This document shows, in pieces, positions 30,001 to 32,258 of a stretch of DNA of 64,000 nt. The DNA comes from Aldehydirespirator sp965205155. GTDB taxonomy: Bacteria; Actinomycetota; Acidimicrobiia; Acidimicrobiales; Aldehydirespiratoraceae. Location: NCBI GenBank assembly GCA_965205155.1, contig OZ242033.1, positions 2,170,001 to 2,234,000 on the forward strand, in the 5' to 3' direction. The notes under the pieces were generated by a model that searched no databases, was not told the DNA's origin, and worked only from the letters and a program-made list of their open reading frames with translations. Made by a program: the position numbers and the translations under genes. The first letter of the stretch is position 1. Every line of letters begins with the position of its first letter.

Positions 30001-32258
30001 TGGATCCCGGCGACCGGCAGGTCATAACGGTGTCGGGCGCCGGCTGGACCAGCGACTCGGTGTTGTTGGCGTTCTGCGAGACCGGCCCCGGAGGCGACGA
30101 CTGCGACTGGGGCGCGGCCGTCGCGGAGGCCCCGTCCGACGGCAGCTTCACCGTCCGCATGGCCTACCTGGTGCCCGCAGGCGGGGTCCCCGCCGGCGGC
30201 GTGTCCGTGTCGGCTCTGGGCGTGCCCGCCGAGGTGGCCGAGACGGTCAGGGTGATCGGGATCGAGGCGGCCGGGGCCCTCGGGGCCGAGACCGCGACCG
30301 CAGTGGTGCTCCCGCCCGAGGCCGGGCCGTCGATCTCGGTGTCGCCGGCGCCGCTGGACCGCGGCGGGCTCGACGCCGGCGACCGCAGGACCCTCACCGT
30401 GACGGGCACGGACTGGACCGGCGGCCCGGTGCCGGTGGTCCTCTGCGCGACCGGCGTGGACGGCGTCGGCGGGACCGGCGCCGGAAGCGTGGGCGACACC
30501 GGAGAGGACGGCGCGGACGGCGAGGACGGCGCGGACGGTGACATCGGCGCGGACGGTGACACCGGCGACATCGGCGCGGACGGCGACACCGGCGCGGACG
30601 GTGACATCGGCGCGGACGGTGACACCGGCGACACCGGCGCGGACGGCTCGGGCGGCTGCGACGAGAGCACCGCCGTCACCGCCACCCCCGACAGCGACGG
30701 CGGGTTCACGGCGCAGATCGTCTACACGGTGTCCGACGGCGGCGTTGCCGCCTACGGCGTGGCGGTGCGGGCCGGCCCCGACGACGACGGCGCCACCGAC
30801 GTGGTCCAGGTGGTCGAGCCGCTGCTGTCGGGCGGTCTGAGGCCGCTGATCGCGGCGACGATCGTCGCGGCGCTCGCACCCCCGACCGTGTCGGTGTCGG
30901 CGGTGTCGCCCGCGCCGATCGACCGGAGCCGGCTGGAGCCCGGCGACCGGCAGTTGGTGGTGGTGTCGGGCGCCAACTGGACCAGCGACTCGGTGTCGGT
31001 GGCCTTCTGCGAGATCGGCGCCGGCGGGCTGGGCAGAGTCTCAGAGGGCACCTGCGACGGCACGCCGACCACGGCGCTGCAGTCGTCGGGCGCCTTCGCA
31101 GTCCGGATGGGCTACACGGTGCCGGCCGGCGGGCTGCCCGAGAACGGCGTCGCCGCTCTGGTCACCGGCAGCGACGGCGAGGAGTCCGCCGTCGCGGTGG
31201 TGATCGAGGCCGCCCCCAAGCCGTCGATCTCGGTGTCGCCGGCGACGGTGGGCCGAGACACCCTCGGCCGCGGCGACAGCGTCGAGTTCACGGTGACCGG
31301 CACCCACTGGAGCGTCGCGTCGCTGTCGGGCGAGTTCTGCGAGACGCCCGAGGGCGGCGCCGACGCCATCTCCGGCGCCGGCTGCGGCGGCTCCGGCGGC
31401 GTGGACGCGACCGTGGACGGCGGCGGGTTCACCGCCACCATGACCTACACCGTGCCCGCCTCGGGCCTGCCCACAGGCGGGGTGTCCATCAGCTTCGCCA
31501 GCGCCGACGGCGCCGAGTCCGCCGCCGCCGAGGTGATCCCGCCCGAACCGCCGTCGGGGCCGTGGATCACAGTGAGGCCCAGGTCGGTCGACCGGGCCGC
31601 GGCGACCCCCGGCGGCAAGTACGTGTTCGAGGTGACCGGCGGGAACTGGAGCCTCAGCGTGTTCGGCCTGTTCTGCGCGATCCCCGCCGGCGGCATCGAG
31701 GCGATGGGCCAGACCGACTGCGACATCTCCAACATCACGCCCATCACCCCCGACCGCGACGGCAACATCACCGCCACGCTGACCTACACCGTCCCGGCGG
31801 GCGGCCCGCCCTTCTACGGCGTGGCCGTGGCGGTGGGCGACCCCGCCCAGATCGAGACCTCCGAAGCCGTCGTGATCGGCCCCGCCGACCCCGGGACCGA
31901 GCCCGAGCCCGAGATCCGGACCGAGCCCTGGATCTCGGTGGAGCCCGAGTCGGTCGACCGGACCGGCGCCGCGCCGGGCAGCCGGCACGAGTTCCAGTTG
32001 ACCGGCGACAACTGGACCCGGAACCTCCTCGCCCTGTTCTGCACAGTCCCGGCTGCCGGCGCCGACTCCATCTCGCCGACCGACTGCGACATCATCAACC
32101 GGGTGTCCATCACCCCCGGCAGCGACGGCAGCATCTCCGCAACCCTGGCCTACACCGTGCCGGCGGGCGGTCTGCCCGCCGGCGGTGTGGCCATCCTGGT
32201 CGGCGACCCCGCCCAGATCGAGTCCGCCGTGCTGGTGGTGATCGCCGCCGCGCCCTAG
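3..32258 (+). CDS. Giant multi-repeat surface adhesin-like protein, 5' truncated by window edge
   Basis: One open frame of at least 10,749 codons runs from the left edge to a TAG stop; the first visible residues lie inside a fibronectin type III domain, so the true start is upstream. Order by nucleotide: FnIII (to ~230), Calx-beta-like (~230–640), cysteine module plus FnIII (~640–1410), Calx-beta-like (~1430–1810), a second near-identical cysteine module plus FnIII (~1810–2590), FnIII (~2600–2935), cysteine module plus FnIII (~2935–3710), then three cadherin-like arrays separated by FnIII/Calx-beta/WT–C–DCD segments, and a final run of 13 WT–C–DCD modules. Cadherin-type calcium signatures recur (SLDRET, SDADxxDTL, DVNEAP, AVNDDP). 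The predicted mass is above 1 MDa, very acidic and Thr/Ser/Asp rich. No LPXTG motif, transmembrane helix or type I secretion signal is visible at the C-terminus. An extracellular adhesion or cell-envelope role is inferred from domain content. The lipoprotein 60 bp downstream shares its modules. Confidence 0.9.
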   Translation, partial: AAVTGYDIEHSADGTTGWTRLPNATTPADPTVDSSTTSYRDSGLPRGTDRFYRVVAISAAGSSAPSDVSPSPVPTMLTLSVDRNPSEADDASTSGTNEQVATLTATLDRPAAAEVTVTLTVETDSTAARDDDYTLAADTITIAKGESTGTTTITAIDDSDSEGVITVDDMGTPTASDDIVSTEHETVVVSASSTPPALTAQELTVTIVDDEPAGAVFLKPNADTAADFSAQVTELSKAGTYHFTVVGTGWTADRLGVLGLFVSACVVPPDRMLGPTQFYTHCDSDGAAATPIAGNFASEPGSQDLTSIRATSGCQLLQIAKPTAVCTLFTITDGAFRLDLPVNVPAGGVFIGSGTARLMGFTPEILRTVNKLIDVAPIAGLAAVPTADSVALSWTNESFCTSTSPTCTYWVRHKKTADGDDSWSSWADTGWTSGAPTHTVTGLDAETGYDFEIERREGTAVLNQGSVSVTTLPPPSLTLTTDRMPSEADDSATSGVDERVATLTAELESPAMAPVTVTLTVDPASTATADSDFTLSPASITIAQGATTGTATITVIDDALSEGTITVNGQTIATEHETIVINAAAVTSPPRIGTLTVTIVDDEPAGAVFLKPNADTAADFSAQVTELSKAGTYHFTVVGTGWTADRLGVLGLFVSACVVPPDRMLGPTQFYTHCDSDGAAATPIAGNFASEPGSQDLTSIRATSGCQLLQIAKPTAVCTLFTITDGAFRLDLPVNVPAGGVFIGSGTARLMGFTPEILRTVNKLIDVAPIAGLAAVPTADSVALSWTNESFCTSTSPTCTYWVRHKKTADGDDSWSSWADTGWTSGAPTHTVTGLDAETGYDFEIERREGTAVLNQGSVSATTVSAAPGVPESVAVAVVSGDTTKLAVSWSAPSSGPAATGYRVRWRTEKVGNTAVGMWQGAGGNDDTGQDVGNAMSYTISGLTKGTGYEVQVAAVGAGGTGDFSATRRGVPWPAPGTLTVYLGTDSDLSSPLGDIEGGGTTTFTLVGTGWTTGDSGNLGNLELFLTACIVPDSGDKAHVHFYRDCDSDGAHVQAGVAAGDETPGSQDLTRLHGTNQQFNDLAKRFMLAGWEMFTLESDGSFNQDLTVEVPAGGVVIGAGSANGPVPPVAVTSANVLVGVTGAAIDDLVATPAATSVALSWTNPPECTASAPVCGYQVRHRSADSDEWSEWAAATSLTAHTVTGLDSETEYRFGVRRRQGGTTLAAWRIAATTLMEPNEDPAFPGLTATRSVEENSPAVTDVGAPVAATDPNSGDTLTYSMTGETSNFTIDTSSGQIKTSSSLDRETKASYTVTVKVSDGKDATGGTSTAIDDEITVTINVTNVNEAPVAVADAVTINEDAGKTEIDVVANDTDVDSSSLTAVDVSDPDNGTAAVKSGDEGMIEYTPDADFSGTDTFTYKAYDGALKSAATATVTVTVTAVNDDPVAVDDAKTIVEDSAKVEINVVANDTDVDSTSLSVSAITTAPTKGTAAIKAGNTVIEYTPNADANGKDTIVYTVSDGSGGTDSGTLTVTITAVNDDPVFSDGATASRSVTLAGSTATSKVGSPLGVTHPDTGDTLTFAIGGTDGSKFTISNTGQISVGSSNLPVVTQQSYTVTVTVRDSKNSSGTADTTTDDTITVTITISDANSKPAFDDGESATREVAENAAAVTDVGAAVAASDADSSDTLTYTLAGTDASSFTIVGSTGQIRTKTSLDRETKSSYSVTVKVTDSKNAAGNADTAIDDEISVTINVTDVNEAPTATDDSVTINEDAAKTEINVTSNDTDPEGATLTASIVTNPTMGTAAVKTGDATMIEYTPNANANGSDSFTYKVNDGTHDSSTATVSITINAVNDDPVANDDAKTIVEDSAKVEINVIANDTDIDSTSLSVSAITTAPTKGTAAIKTGNNKVIEYTPNADANGRDTIVYTVSDGSGGTDSGTLTVTITAVNDDPVFSDGATASRSVTLAGSTATSKVGAVLGVTHPSDEDESLTFAIGGTDGSKFTVSSSGQISVGSSNLPVVTQQSYTVTVTVRDSKNSSGTADTVIDDTITVTITISDANSKPAFDDGESATREVAENAAAVTDVGAAVAASDADSSDTLTYTLAGTDASSFTIVGSTGQIRTKTSLDRETKSSYSVTVKVTDSKNAAGNADTAIDDEIAVTINVTDVNEAPTATDDSVTIDEDSAKTEIAVTANDTDPEGASLAASIVTNPTKGTAAVKSGDATVIEYTPNANANGEDSFTYKVSDGTHDSSAATVSVTINAVNDNPVANDDAKTIVEDSAKVEVNVVANDTDVDSTSLSVSVITTAPTKGTAAIKTGNNKVIEYTPNADANGKDTIVYTVSDGSGGTASGTLTVTITAVNDDPVFSEGTVTDGVRSTTRSVTLAGSTMNSNVGAVLGVTHPSDEDESLTFAIGGTDGSKFTVSSSGQISVGSTDLPVATQQSYEVTVTVSDGKDSTGDEIEATTDDTITVTITISDSNSKPTFDDGESATREVAENAAAVTDVGAAVAASDADRDGLTYTLAGTDASSFTIVGSTGQIRTKTSLDHETKDSYSVTVKVTDSKDGNGNASTAIDDEIAVTINVTDENEAPTATDDSVTIDEDSGKTEIAVTANDTDPEGASLAASIVTNPTKGTAALKSGSSTVIEYTPNADANGEDSFTYKVSDGTHDSSTATVSVTINAVNDNPVANDDAKTIVEDSAKVEVNVVANDTDVDSTSLSVSAITTAPTKGTAAIKTGNNKVIEYTPNADANGKDTIVYTVSDGSGGTASGTLTMTITAVNDDPSFTDGDTASRSVTLAGSTMNSNVGAVLGVTHPSDETESLTFAIGGTDGSKFTVSSSGQISIGSTDLPVATQQTYTVTVTVRDSKNSSGTADTAIDDTITVTITISDANSKPTFDDGESTTREVAENAAAVTNVGSAVAASDADDGDTLTYTLAGTDAASFTIVGTTGQIKTKTSLDHETKDSYSVTVKVTDSKDGNGNASTAIDDEIAVTINVTDVNEAPTATDDSVTIDEDSATTEIAVTANDTDPEGASLTASIVTNPDKGTAALKSGSSTVIEYTPNANANGEDSFTYKVSDGTHDSSTATVSVTINAVNDNPVANDDAKTIVEDSAKVEINVIANDTDIDSTSLSVSVITTAPTKGTAAIKTGNNKVIEYTPNADANGKDTIVYTVSDGSGGTASGTLTITITAVNDDPSFTDGDTASRSVTLAGSTMNSNVGAVLGVTHPSDETESLTFAIGGTDGSKFTVSSSGQISIGSTDLPVATQQTYTVTVTVRDSKNSSGTADTAIDDTITVTITISDANSKPTFDDGESTTREVAENAAAVTNVGSAVAASDADDGDTLTYTLAGTDAASFTIVGTTGQIKTKTSLDHETKDSYSVTVKVTDSKDGNGNASTAIDDEIAVTINVTDVNEAPTATDDSVTIDEDSATTEIAVTANDTDPEGATLTASIVTNPDKGTAALKSGSSTVIEYTPNANANGEDSFTYKVNDGTHDSSTATVTVTINAVNDNPVANDDAKTIVEDSAKVEINVIANDTDIDSTSLSVSAITTAPTKGTAAIKTGNNKVIEYTPNADANGKDTIVYTVSDGSGGTASGTLTVTITAVNDDPVFSDGATASRSVTLAGSTMNSNVGAALAVTHPDDEDETLTFAIGGTDGSKFTVSSSGQISIGSTDLAVEDQQSYEVTVTVSDGKDSSGDEVEATVDDTITVTITVTVDSVAGLAAATTAAKSVALSWTEPTACASASPACIYQFRYRESGQSWPSSWTTASGSAAHTVTGLKAGTEYDFQLRVIQGTVGSEDLLALASVTATTMATTTYSLAGATVVEGAGAGLVITLGEDAPSGGLGFTVTAGYASPAAGKASAADVGTITTPVTVSGGARTLTVTVPTVDDKIAEDAETFTVTVTPTGTNSPGWVELSTGSGTATVTINDNDTAGVTVGTASLSVFAGSTATYTLVLDTKPAANVVVTPASGTATAATVAGQAKTFTPTDWDQPQEVTVTGVAAGASTITHSVTSSGDAKYPTDLSIASVTATVTPTLSVGEFDTIGQFPTKHPTKDGGLLYEGTSVEFMLTGAGWTAGAYKGEFCETVSYKGVESVAVTGCDTANAVDITVGSDGALSATMTYTVPDSGIPDDGVAIRVRSAGGSQSATLRVVHAPGVIESEVSSVTRNDGTVEANPGDVDLTALKPGDTVVFAMQGSKWIVGTVVPIVCRLPQGGLRQINFANSSNFCFLALSPVTVTDDGWTHTATYTVPAGGLPPYGLAVSAGDANGIQGNAVVVIEAGTAPSVSVQPANRADVVGDGSKEFTVSGSDWTAGPKVTYQFFNRWNMGALKSEFCTIPDGGLEAITDDHCDGDNAATISLPTTNTPLGSFSGHKTTYTPPAGGIPAGGVAIRVRREVGATVGGVGNVALPAPHTMESAVAVAIPAAVTVSKDSMSVAAADGTATYTVVLGAEPAGDVVIAPTSSAEAKATVSGALTFTPTDWSVPQQVTVTGKQVGTATVAHAVTSSADPRYPVGMGIGSVAVTVENSAPTFDDGESATREVAENAAAVVDVGAPVAATDADNGDTLTYTLAGDDAASFTIVGTSGQLKTKTSLDRETKSSYSVTVKVTDSKNAAGNADTAIDDEIAVTINVTDENEAPTAVDDSKTIDEDSGKTEIAVTSNDTDPEGDDLTAVDVSDPDNGTAAVKSGDGGVIEYTPDADFSGTDTFTYKVSDGALKSAATATVTVTVTAVNDNPVANDDAKTIVEDSAKVEINVVANDTDVDSTSLSVSVITTAPTKGTASVKATDDKVIEYTPNADANGKDTIVYTVSDGSGGTASGTLTVTITAVNDDPVFSDGATASRSVTLAGSTMNSNVGSPLGVTHPSDETESLTFAIGGTDGSKFTVSSSGQISIGSTDLPVATQQTYTVTVTVRDSKNSSGTADTTIDDTITVTITISDANSKPTFDDGESTTREVAENAAAVTDVGAAVAASDSDSDDTLTYTLAGTDAASFTIVGTTGQIKTKTSLDHETKDSYSVTVKVTDSKDGNGNASTAIDDEIAVTINVTDVNEAPTATDDSVTIDEDSATTEIAVTANDTDPEGASLTASIVTNPDKGTAALKSGSSTVIEYTPNANANGEDSFTYKVSDGTHDSSTATVSVTINAVNDDPVANDDAKTIVEDSAKVEINVIANDTDIDSTSLSVSAITTAPTKGTAAIKTGNNKVIEYTPNADANGKDTIVYTVSDGSGGTDSGTLTITITAVNDDPSFTDGDTASRSVTLAGSTMNSNVGAVLGVTHPSDETESLTFAIGGTDGSKFTVSSSGQISIGSTDLPVATQQTYTVTVTVRDSKNSSGTADTAIDDTITVTITISDANSKPTFDDGESTTREVAENAAAVTNVGSAVAASDADDGDTLTYTLAGTDAASFTIVGTTGQIKTKTSLDHETKDSYSVTVKVTDSKDGNGNASTAIDDEIAVTINVTDVNEAPTATDDSVTIDEDSATTEIAVTANDTDPEGASLTASIVTNPDKGTAALKSGSSTVIEYTPNANANGEDSFTYKVNDGTHDSSTATVSVTINAVNDNPVANDDAKTIVEDSAKVEINVIANDTDIDSTSLSVSAITTAPTKGTAAIKTGNNKVIEYTPNADANGKDTIVYTVSDGSGGTASGTLTVTITAVNDDPVFSEGTVTDGVRSTTRSVTLAGSTMNSNVGAVLGVTHPSDETESLTFAIGGTDGSKFTVSSSGQISVGSTDLPVATQQSYEVTVTVSDGKDSTGDEIEATTDDTITVTITISDSNSKPTFDDGESTTREVAENAAAVTDVGAAVAASDADRDGLTYTLAGTDASSFTIVGSTGQIRTKTSLDHETKDSYSVTVKVTDSKDGNGNASTAIDDEIAVTINVTDENEAPTATDDSVTIDEDSGKTEIAVTANDTDPEGASLAASIVTNPTKGTAALKSGSSTVIEYTPNADANGEDSFTYKVSDGTHDSSTATVSVTINAVNDNPVANDDAKTIVEDSAKVEVNVVANDTDVDSTSLSVSAITTAPTKGTAAIKTGNNKVIEYTPNADANGKDTIVYTVSDGSGGTASGTLTITITAVNDDPSFTDGDTASRSVTLAGSTMNSNVGAVLGVTHPSDETESLTFAIGGTDGSKFTVSSSGQISIGSTDLPVATQQTYTVTVTVRDSKNSSGTADTAIDDTITVTITISDANSKPTFDDGESTTREVAENAAAVTNVGSAVAASDADDGDTLTYTLAGTDAASFTIVGTTGQIKTKTSLDHETKDSYSVTVKVTDSKDGNGNASTAIDDEIAVTINVTDVNEAPTATDDSVTIDEDSATTEIAVTANDTDPEGASLTASIVTNPDKGTAALKSGSSTVIEYTPNANANGEDSFTYKVSDGTHDSSTATVSVTINAVNDNPVANDDAKTIVEDSAKVEINVIANDTDIDSTSLSVSAITTAPTKGTAAIKTGNNKVIEYTPNADANGKDTIVYTVSDGSGGTASGTLTVTITAVNDDPVFSDGATASRSVTLAGSTMNSNVGAVLGVTHPSDETESLTFAIGGTDGSKFTVSSSGQISIGSTDLPVATQQTYTVTVTVRDSKNSSGTADTAIDDTITVTITISDANSKPTFDDGESTTREVAENAAAVTNVGSAVAASDADDGDTLTYTLAGTDAASFTIVGTTGQIKTKTSLDHETKDSYSVTVKVTDSKDGNGNASTAIDDEIAVTINVTDVNEAPTATDDSVTIDEDSATTEIAVTSNDTDPEGASLTASIVTNPTKGTAALKSGSSTVIEYTPNANANGEDSFTYKVNDGTHDSSTATVSITINAVNDNPVANDDAKTIVEDSAKVEVNVVANDTDVDSTSLSVSVITTAPTKGTAAIKTGNNKVIEYTPNADANGKDTIVYTVSDGSGGTASGTLTITITAVNDDPSFTDGDTASRSVTLAGSTMNSNVGAVLGVTHPSDETESLTFAIGGTDGSKFTVSSSGQISIGSTDLPVATQQTYTVTVTVRDSKNSSGTADTAIDDTITVTITISDANSKPTFDDGESTTREVAENAAAVTNVGSAVAASDADDGDTLTYTLAGTDAASFTIVGTTGQIKTKTSLNHETKDSYSVTVKVTDSKDGNGNASTAIDDEIAVTINVTDVNEAPTATDDSVTIDEDSATTEIAVTSNDTDPEGASLAASIVTNPTKGTAALKSGSSTVIEYTPNANANGEDSFTYKVNDGTHDSSTATVSITINAVNDNPAFNEGTVTNEVRTTTRSITPAAATANAKVGDALELDHPDNESETLTYTIGGTDGSKFVVSSSGQISVGSNALPVDTQQSYTVTVTVSDGIDADGDDEQTPTTDDTITVTINITTGPAITVFLKSDTSTEVTSLTKSGSYTFTVKGTGWTSDLVGGLGVLLTACLAPVGDAELSLLTDCDSDGLATAIGLTVRDGSQGLTTMYGTESDALTLLRATIPALVWPTFTVASNGSFTQDMAIAVPADGTIITAVTGPFDANKLLAGTVDLTSTTKQKVAVDSIAGLSAATTTSSVKLTWTNASFCTSTAPACSYWVRHKKSADADSEWSTWANTGWTSGAPAHTVSSLDDNTSYDFELERREVSGTSHVVLNEGSVTASTKAFNRKPTFDDGTSATRSVAENSPMVTNVGSPVAASDSDSGDTLTYSMTGDTTNFTIDTSTGQIKTSASLNHEADDSYTVTVKVTDSKNAAGATDTDTDDTITVTIEVTDVNEAPTATNDTKTINEDSGKTEINVIANDTDPEDDSLAAVIATNPTKGTAALKSGSTTVIEYTPNADAFGKDSFTYKASDGTLQSTAATVTITITGINDKPVAVADSKTINEDSGKVEIDVTANDTDADNDTLTASIVTNPQKGTAAVKTGDAGVIEYTPNANANGSDSFTYKVNDGTVDSDTVTVSITITAVNDAPVGVADSKTINEDSGKTEVNVIANDTDVEGDTLSVTAITTAPTKGTAAIKSDSTTVIEYTPKADAFGKDKIVYTVSDGTDTASGTLTITITGINDKPVAVADSKTINEDSGKVEIDVTANDTDADGDTLTAVIVTSPTLGTAAVKTGDAGVIEYTPNANANGSDSFTYKVNDGTVDSSTVTVSITINAVNDAPVGVADSKTINEDSAKVEVNVIANDTDVEGDTLSVTAITTAPSKGTAAIKTNSTTVIEYTPNANANGEDRIVYTVSDGSATGSGTLTITITALNDDPVFSDGATASRSVTLAGSTATSKVGAPLGVTHPDTGDTLTFGIGGTDGSKFTISNTGQISVGSSNLPKTTQQSYTVTVTVRDSKNSAGVADTTTDDTITVTITISDSNRKPTFDDGTSTTREVAENAAAVTNVGAAVAASDDDNDALTYTLAGTDASSFTIVGTTGQIKTKTSLNREAKSSYSVTVKVTDKKNVSGVADTEIDDTITVTINVTNVNEGPTAVNDSKTINEDSGKVEIDVTGNDTDPENDTLTASIVTSPQKGTAAVKTGDAGVIEYTPNANANGSDSFTYTVSDGSITSSAATVSITINAVNDNPVANDDTKTINEDSAKVEINVITNDTDVDSTSLSVSAITTAPTKGTAAIKATDSKVIEYTPKANANGTDTIVYTVSDGSGGTDSGTLRITINALNDDPIFSDGDTAKRSVTVAGSTANSNVGAALGVTHPDTGDTLTFGIGGTDGSKFAVSSSGQISVGTSNLPVVTQQTYTVTVTVRDSKDSSGEADTDTDDTITVTITISDSNSKPTFDDGTSTTRSVAENSAAVVNVGSPVAASDADSNDTLSYTMTGTDASSFTIVGTTGQIKTKTSLNRESKSSYSVTVKVTDSKNAAGNADTAIDDEISVTINVTDVNEAPTAAADSVTINEDSGTTEIAVTSNDTDPENDSLTASIVTDPTKGTAALKSGSSTVIEYTPNANANGSDSFTYKVNDGALDSAAATVSITINAVNDEPSFSEGATTTRSITVAGSTANSAVGAALGVTHPDTGDTLTFGIGGTDASKFTVSSAGQISVGSSNLPAGTQQSYTVTVTVRDSKDSSGEADTDTDDTITVTINITGANRAPAFASDTATRSVAETAAAGENIGAPLAATDADNDTLTYTMTGTDAASFDFESGASGGQIKTKAALDSSTKSSYSVTVNVSDGKNASGTADTSVDDSVTVTINVTEVDASISIAPWTTEAQKSHATRDGGGLYPGNTANFAVSGQDWTSTSLYGVFCTVPSGGVGAITNSDCDNTSPVPITPSGGSFSSVAMTYTTPASGVPADGVAIRVGNSDGTQAPTESATILAIHAPAVIDFTVTSVVKGGTAVAAPQSEDLTALNPGDTVTFSFTSSKWVSTVPIVAVLFCRSPQGELRQIGLGNANNFCNVAVSGESAGTLSQAVANGGWQRTMTYTVPTGGLPPYGVFISAGDTSRFQGQAVPIIGAGTAPSVSVTPADRDSLSAGGTHTFTVSGADWTAGPSTSAGAWKMGSVYGEFCTVGSGGLDAITDSDCDGANAVTITVPASGSPLGSFSGVTMTYTVPGGGVPDRGVAIRVRRDVNDKIRLLPPHTLESAAAFAVPAAIKPLISVAPVDRDTLSPGSTQTFSVTGQNWTDGSLTAVFCTIPDGGVGSVAATDCDTSTEVTVTASGGTFSVDMTYTVPDGGVPAGGVAIRVTNSAGTETDTVVVVAAGRATIEVTPQTVDRNTLDTGDTPTFSVSGSSWTAASLSAVFCTVPAAGAGSITADTVCDTAGAVSITPAGGGFSGESMTYTVPSGGVPAGGVAIRVSDSDPAGDESAVAVVITAAPPEGGPSISVSPALVDRNSLSPGDTRTFNVTGRGWTLAPFGAFCVIPPGGIDAASRSDCDITYTVQVIRLGPGGTFTISITYTVPAEGIPERGVVIGFGDPTETEIAFRLVISAVEGADVEPPAVWVPTPEVDRADLEPGDEQDVEVSVADLGTETDTVVVAVCRIPPGGVEEITAADCDLITSVTESVTGGTTSVSVMHKVPEDGVPPEGVAVVVFDPNAAPPPAAALSLSVTPVSPAPIDRSLLDPGDRQVITVSGAGWTSDSVLLAFCETGPGGDDCDWGAAVAEAPSDGSFTVRMAYLVPAGGVPAGGVSVSALGVPAEVAETVRVIGIEAAGALGAETATAVVLPPEAGPSISVSPAPLDRGGLDAGDRRTLTVTGTDWTGGPVPVVLCATGVDGVGGTGAGSVGDTGEDGADGEDGADGDIGADGDTGDIGADGDTGADGDIGADGDTGDTGADGSGGCDESTAVTATPDSDGGFTAQIVYTVSDGGVAAYGVAVRAGPDDDGATDVVQVVEPLLSGGLRPLIAATIVAALAPPTVSVSAVSPAPIDRSRLEPGDRQLVVVSGANWTSDSVSVAFCEIGAGGLGRVSEGTCDGTPTTALQSSGAFAVRMGYTVPAGGLPENGVAALVTGSDGEESAVAVVIEAAPKPSISVSPATVGRDTLGRGDSVEFTVTGTHWSVASLSGEFCETPEGGADAISGAGCGGSGGVDATVDGGGFTATMTYTVPASGLPTGGVSISFASADGAESAAAEVIPPEPPSGPWITVRPRSVDRAAATPGGKYVFEVTGGNWSLSVFGLFCAIPAGGIEAMGQTDCDISNITPITPDRDGNITATLTYTVPAGGPPFYGVAVAVGDPAQIETSEAVVIGPADPGTEPEPEIRTEPWISVEPESVDRTGAAPGSRHEFQLTGDNWTRNLLALFCTVPAAGADSISPTDCDIINRVSITPGSDGSISATLAYTVPAGGLPAGGVAILVGDPAQIESAVLVVIAAAP
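627..1387 (+). repeat. Near-identical intragenic repeat, copy 1 (761 bp)
   Basis: This stretch of the giant gene encodes a cysteine module (SACVVPP...HCDSDG) followed by an FnIII domain with a CTSTSPTC loop. It recurs 1176 bp downstream with essentially no base changes, including third codon positions. The flanking Calx-beta-like domains are similar but clearly diverged, so the duplicated block has sharp edges. Confidence 0.85.
1803..2563 (+). repeat. Near-identical intragenic repeat, copy 2 (761 bp)
   Basis: Second copy of the block at 627–1387, offset by 1176 bp. Identity breaks shortly after the AVLNQGSVS coding stretch, where copy 1 continues into a Calx-beta-like domain and copy 2 into an ordinary FnIII domain without cysteines. 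Confidence 0.85.
3711..11160 (+). repeat. Cadherin/VCBS-like repeat array 1
   Basis: Coding tandem array of a four-module unit of about 413 residues. Module order is a cadherin-like domain (REVAENAAAVTDVG..., SLDRETK), a VCBS/cadherin-like domain (DDSVTI, NDTDPEG, IEYTPNANANG), a second of that type (DDAKTIVEDSAKVE, IEYTPNADANG) and a second cadherin-like domain (RSVTLAGST, IGGTDGSKF, TQQSYTV). Equivalent points recur every 1239 bp, or 1257 bp where a six-residue insertion lies before RSTTRSVTL. No cysteines occur in the array. Confidence 0.85.
11161..13600 (+). other. Inter-array segment: FnIII, Calx-beta-like and three WT–C–DCD modules
   Basis: Within the giant gene this segment encodes an FnIII domain with a CASASPAC loop (~11,160–11,450), a Calx-beta-like domain with DNDTAGV (~11,455–11,820), a further beta domain containing FTPTDWDQPQEVTVTG (~11,820–12,120), then three WT–C–DCD modules (~12,125–12,485, ~12,486–12,870, ~12,870–13,300) and a second FTPTDW domain. 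The three WT modules match, in order, the first three of the C-terminal run at ~27,418–28,600. Confidence 0.75.
13601..22018 (+). repeat. Cadherin/VCBS-like repeat array 2
   Basis: Second array of the same four-module unit, with about seven cadherin-like anchor points at 1239–1257 bp spacing. The stretch from ~16,995 to ~20,350 matches array 1 from 7,101 to ~10,460 at a constant offset of 9,894 bp, including the position of the rare six-residue insertion. This indicates block duplication of several units at once. Confidence 0.85.
22019..22811 (+). other. Cysteine module plus FnIII between arrays 2 and 3
   Basis: Encodes another copy of the long cysteine module (VTVKGTGWT-like core, TACLAP..., DCDSDG) followed by an FnIII domain with the loop CTSTAPAC. 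It is homologous to the modules at ~640, ~1816 and ~2935 and to the C-terminal domain of the downstream lipoprotein, but is clearly diverged from them. Confidence 0.75.
22812..27416 (+). repeat. Cadherin/VCBS-like repeat array 3 (diverged)
   Basis: Third array of the same module classes. Unit order is less regular: several VCBS-like modules (DSKTINEDSGK...) follow each other before the cadherin-like modules return. Codon choice leans to C-ending codons, and identity to arrays 1 and 2 is lower, so this array is probably older or less homogenised. Confidence 0.8.
27417..32255 (+). repeat. C-terminal array of 13 WT–C–DCD modules
   Basis: Thirteen consecutive modules of roughly 110–130 residues. 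The shared core is DRxxLxPGD, then V(T/S)GxxWT, then FCxxPxGG, then (S/T)DCD, then TYTVPxGGxPxxGVAI. Each usually has two cysteines placed to pair (the FC and the DCD). Approximate starts: 27,418; 27,790; 28,196; 28,600; 28,925; 29,270; 29,616; 29,946; 30,326; 30,886; 31,216; 31,551; 31,926. I do not recognise a named family; an Ig-like beta sandwich is inferred from length and alternating hydrophobic strands. Confidence 0.75.
30483..30653 (+). other. Collagen-like Gly-X-Y insert (19 triplets)
   Basis: Exactly 19 uninterrupted Gly-X-Y triplets (GSV GDT GED GAD ... GDT GAD GSG) interrupt the ninth C-terminal WT–C–DCD module between its first cysteine (LCATG) and its GGCD motif. X and Y positions are almost all Asp, Ala, Thr, Glu or Ile, with no proline, so it resembles acidic bacterial collagen-like sequences. 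The coding DNA is itself an internal tandem repeat. Confidence 0.85.
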
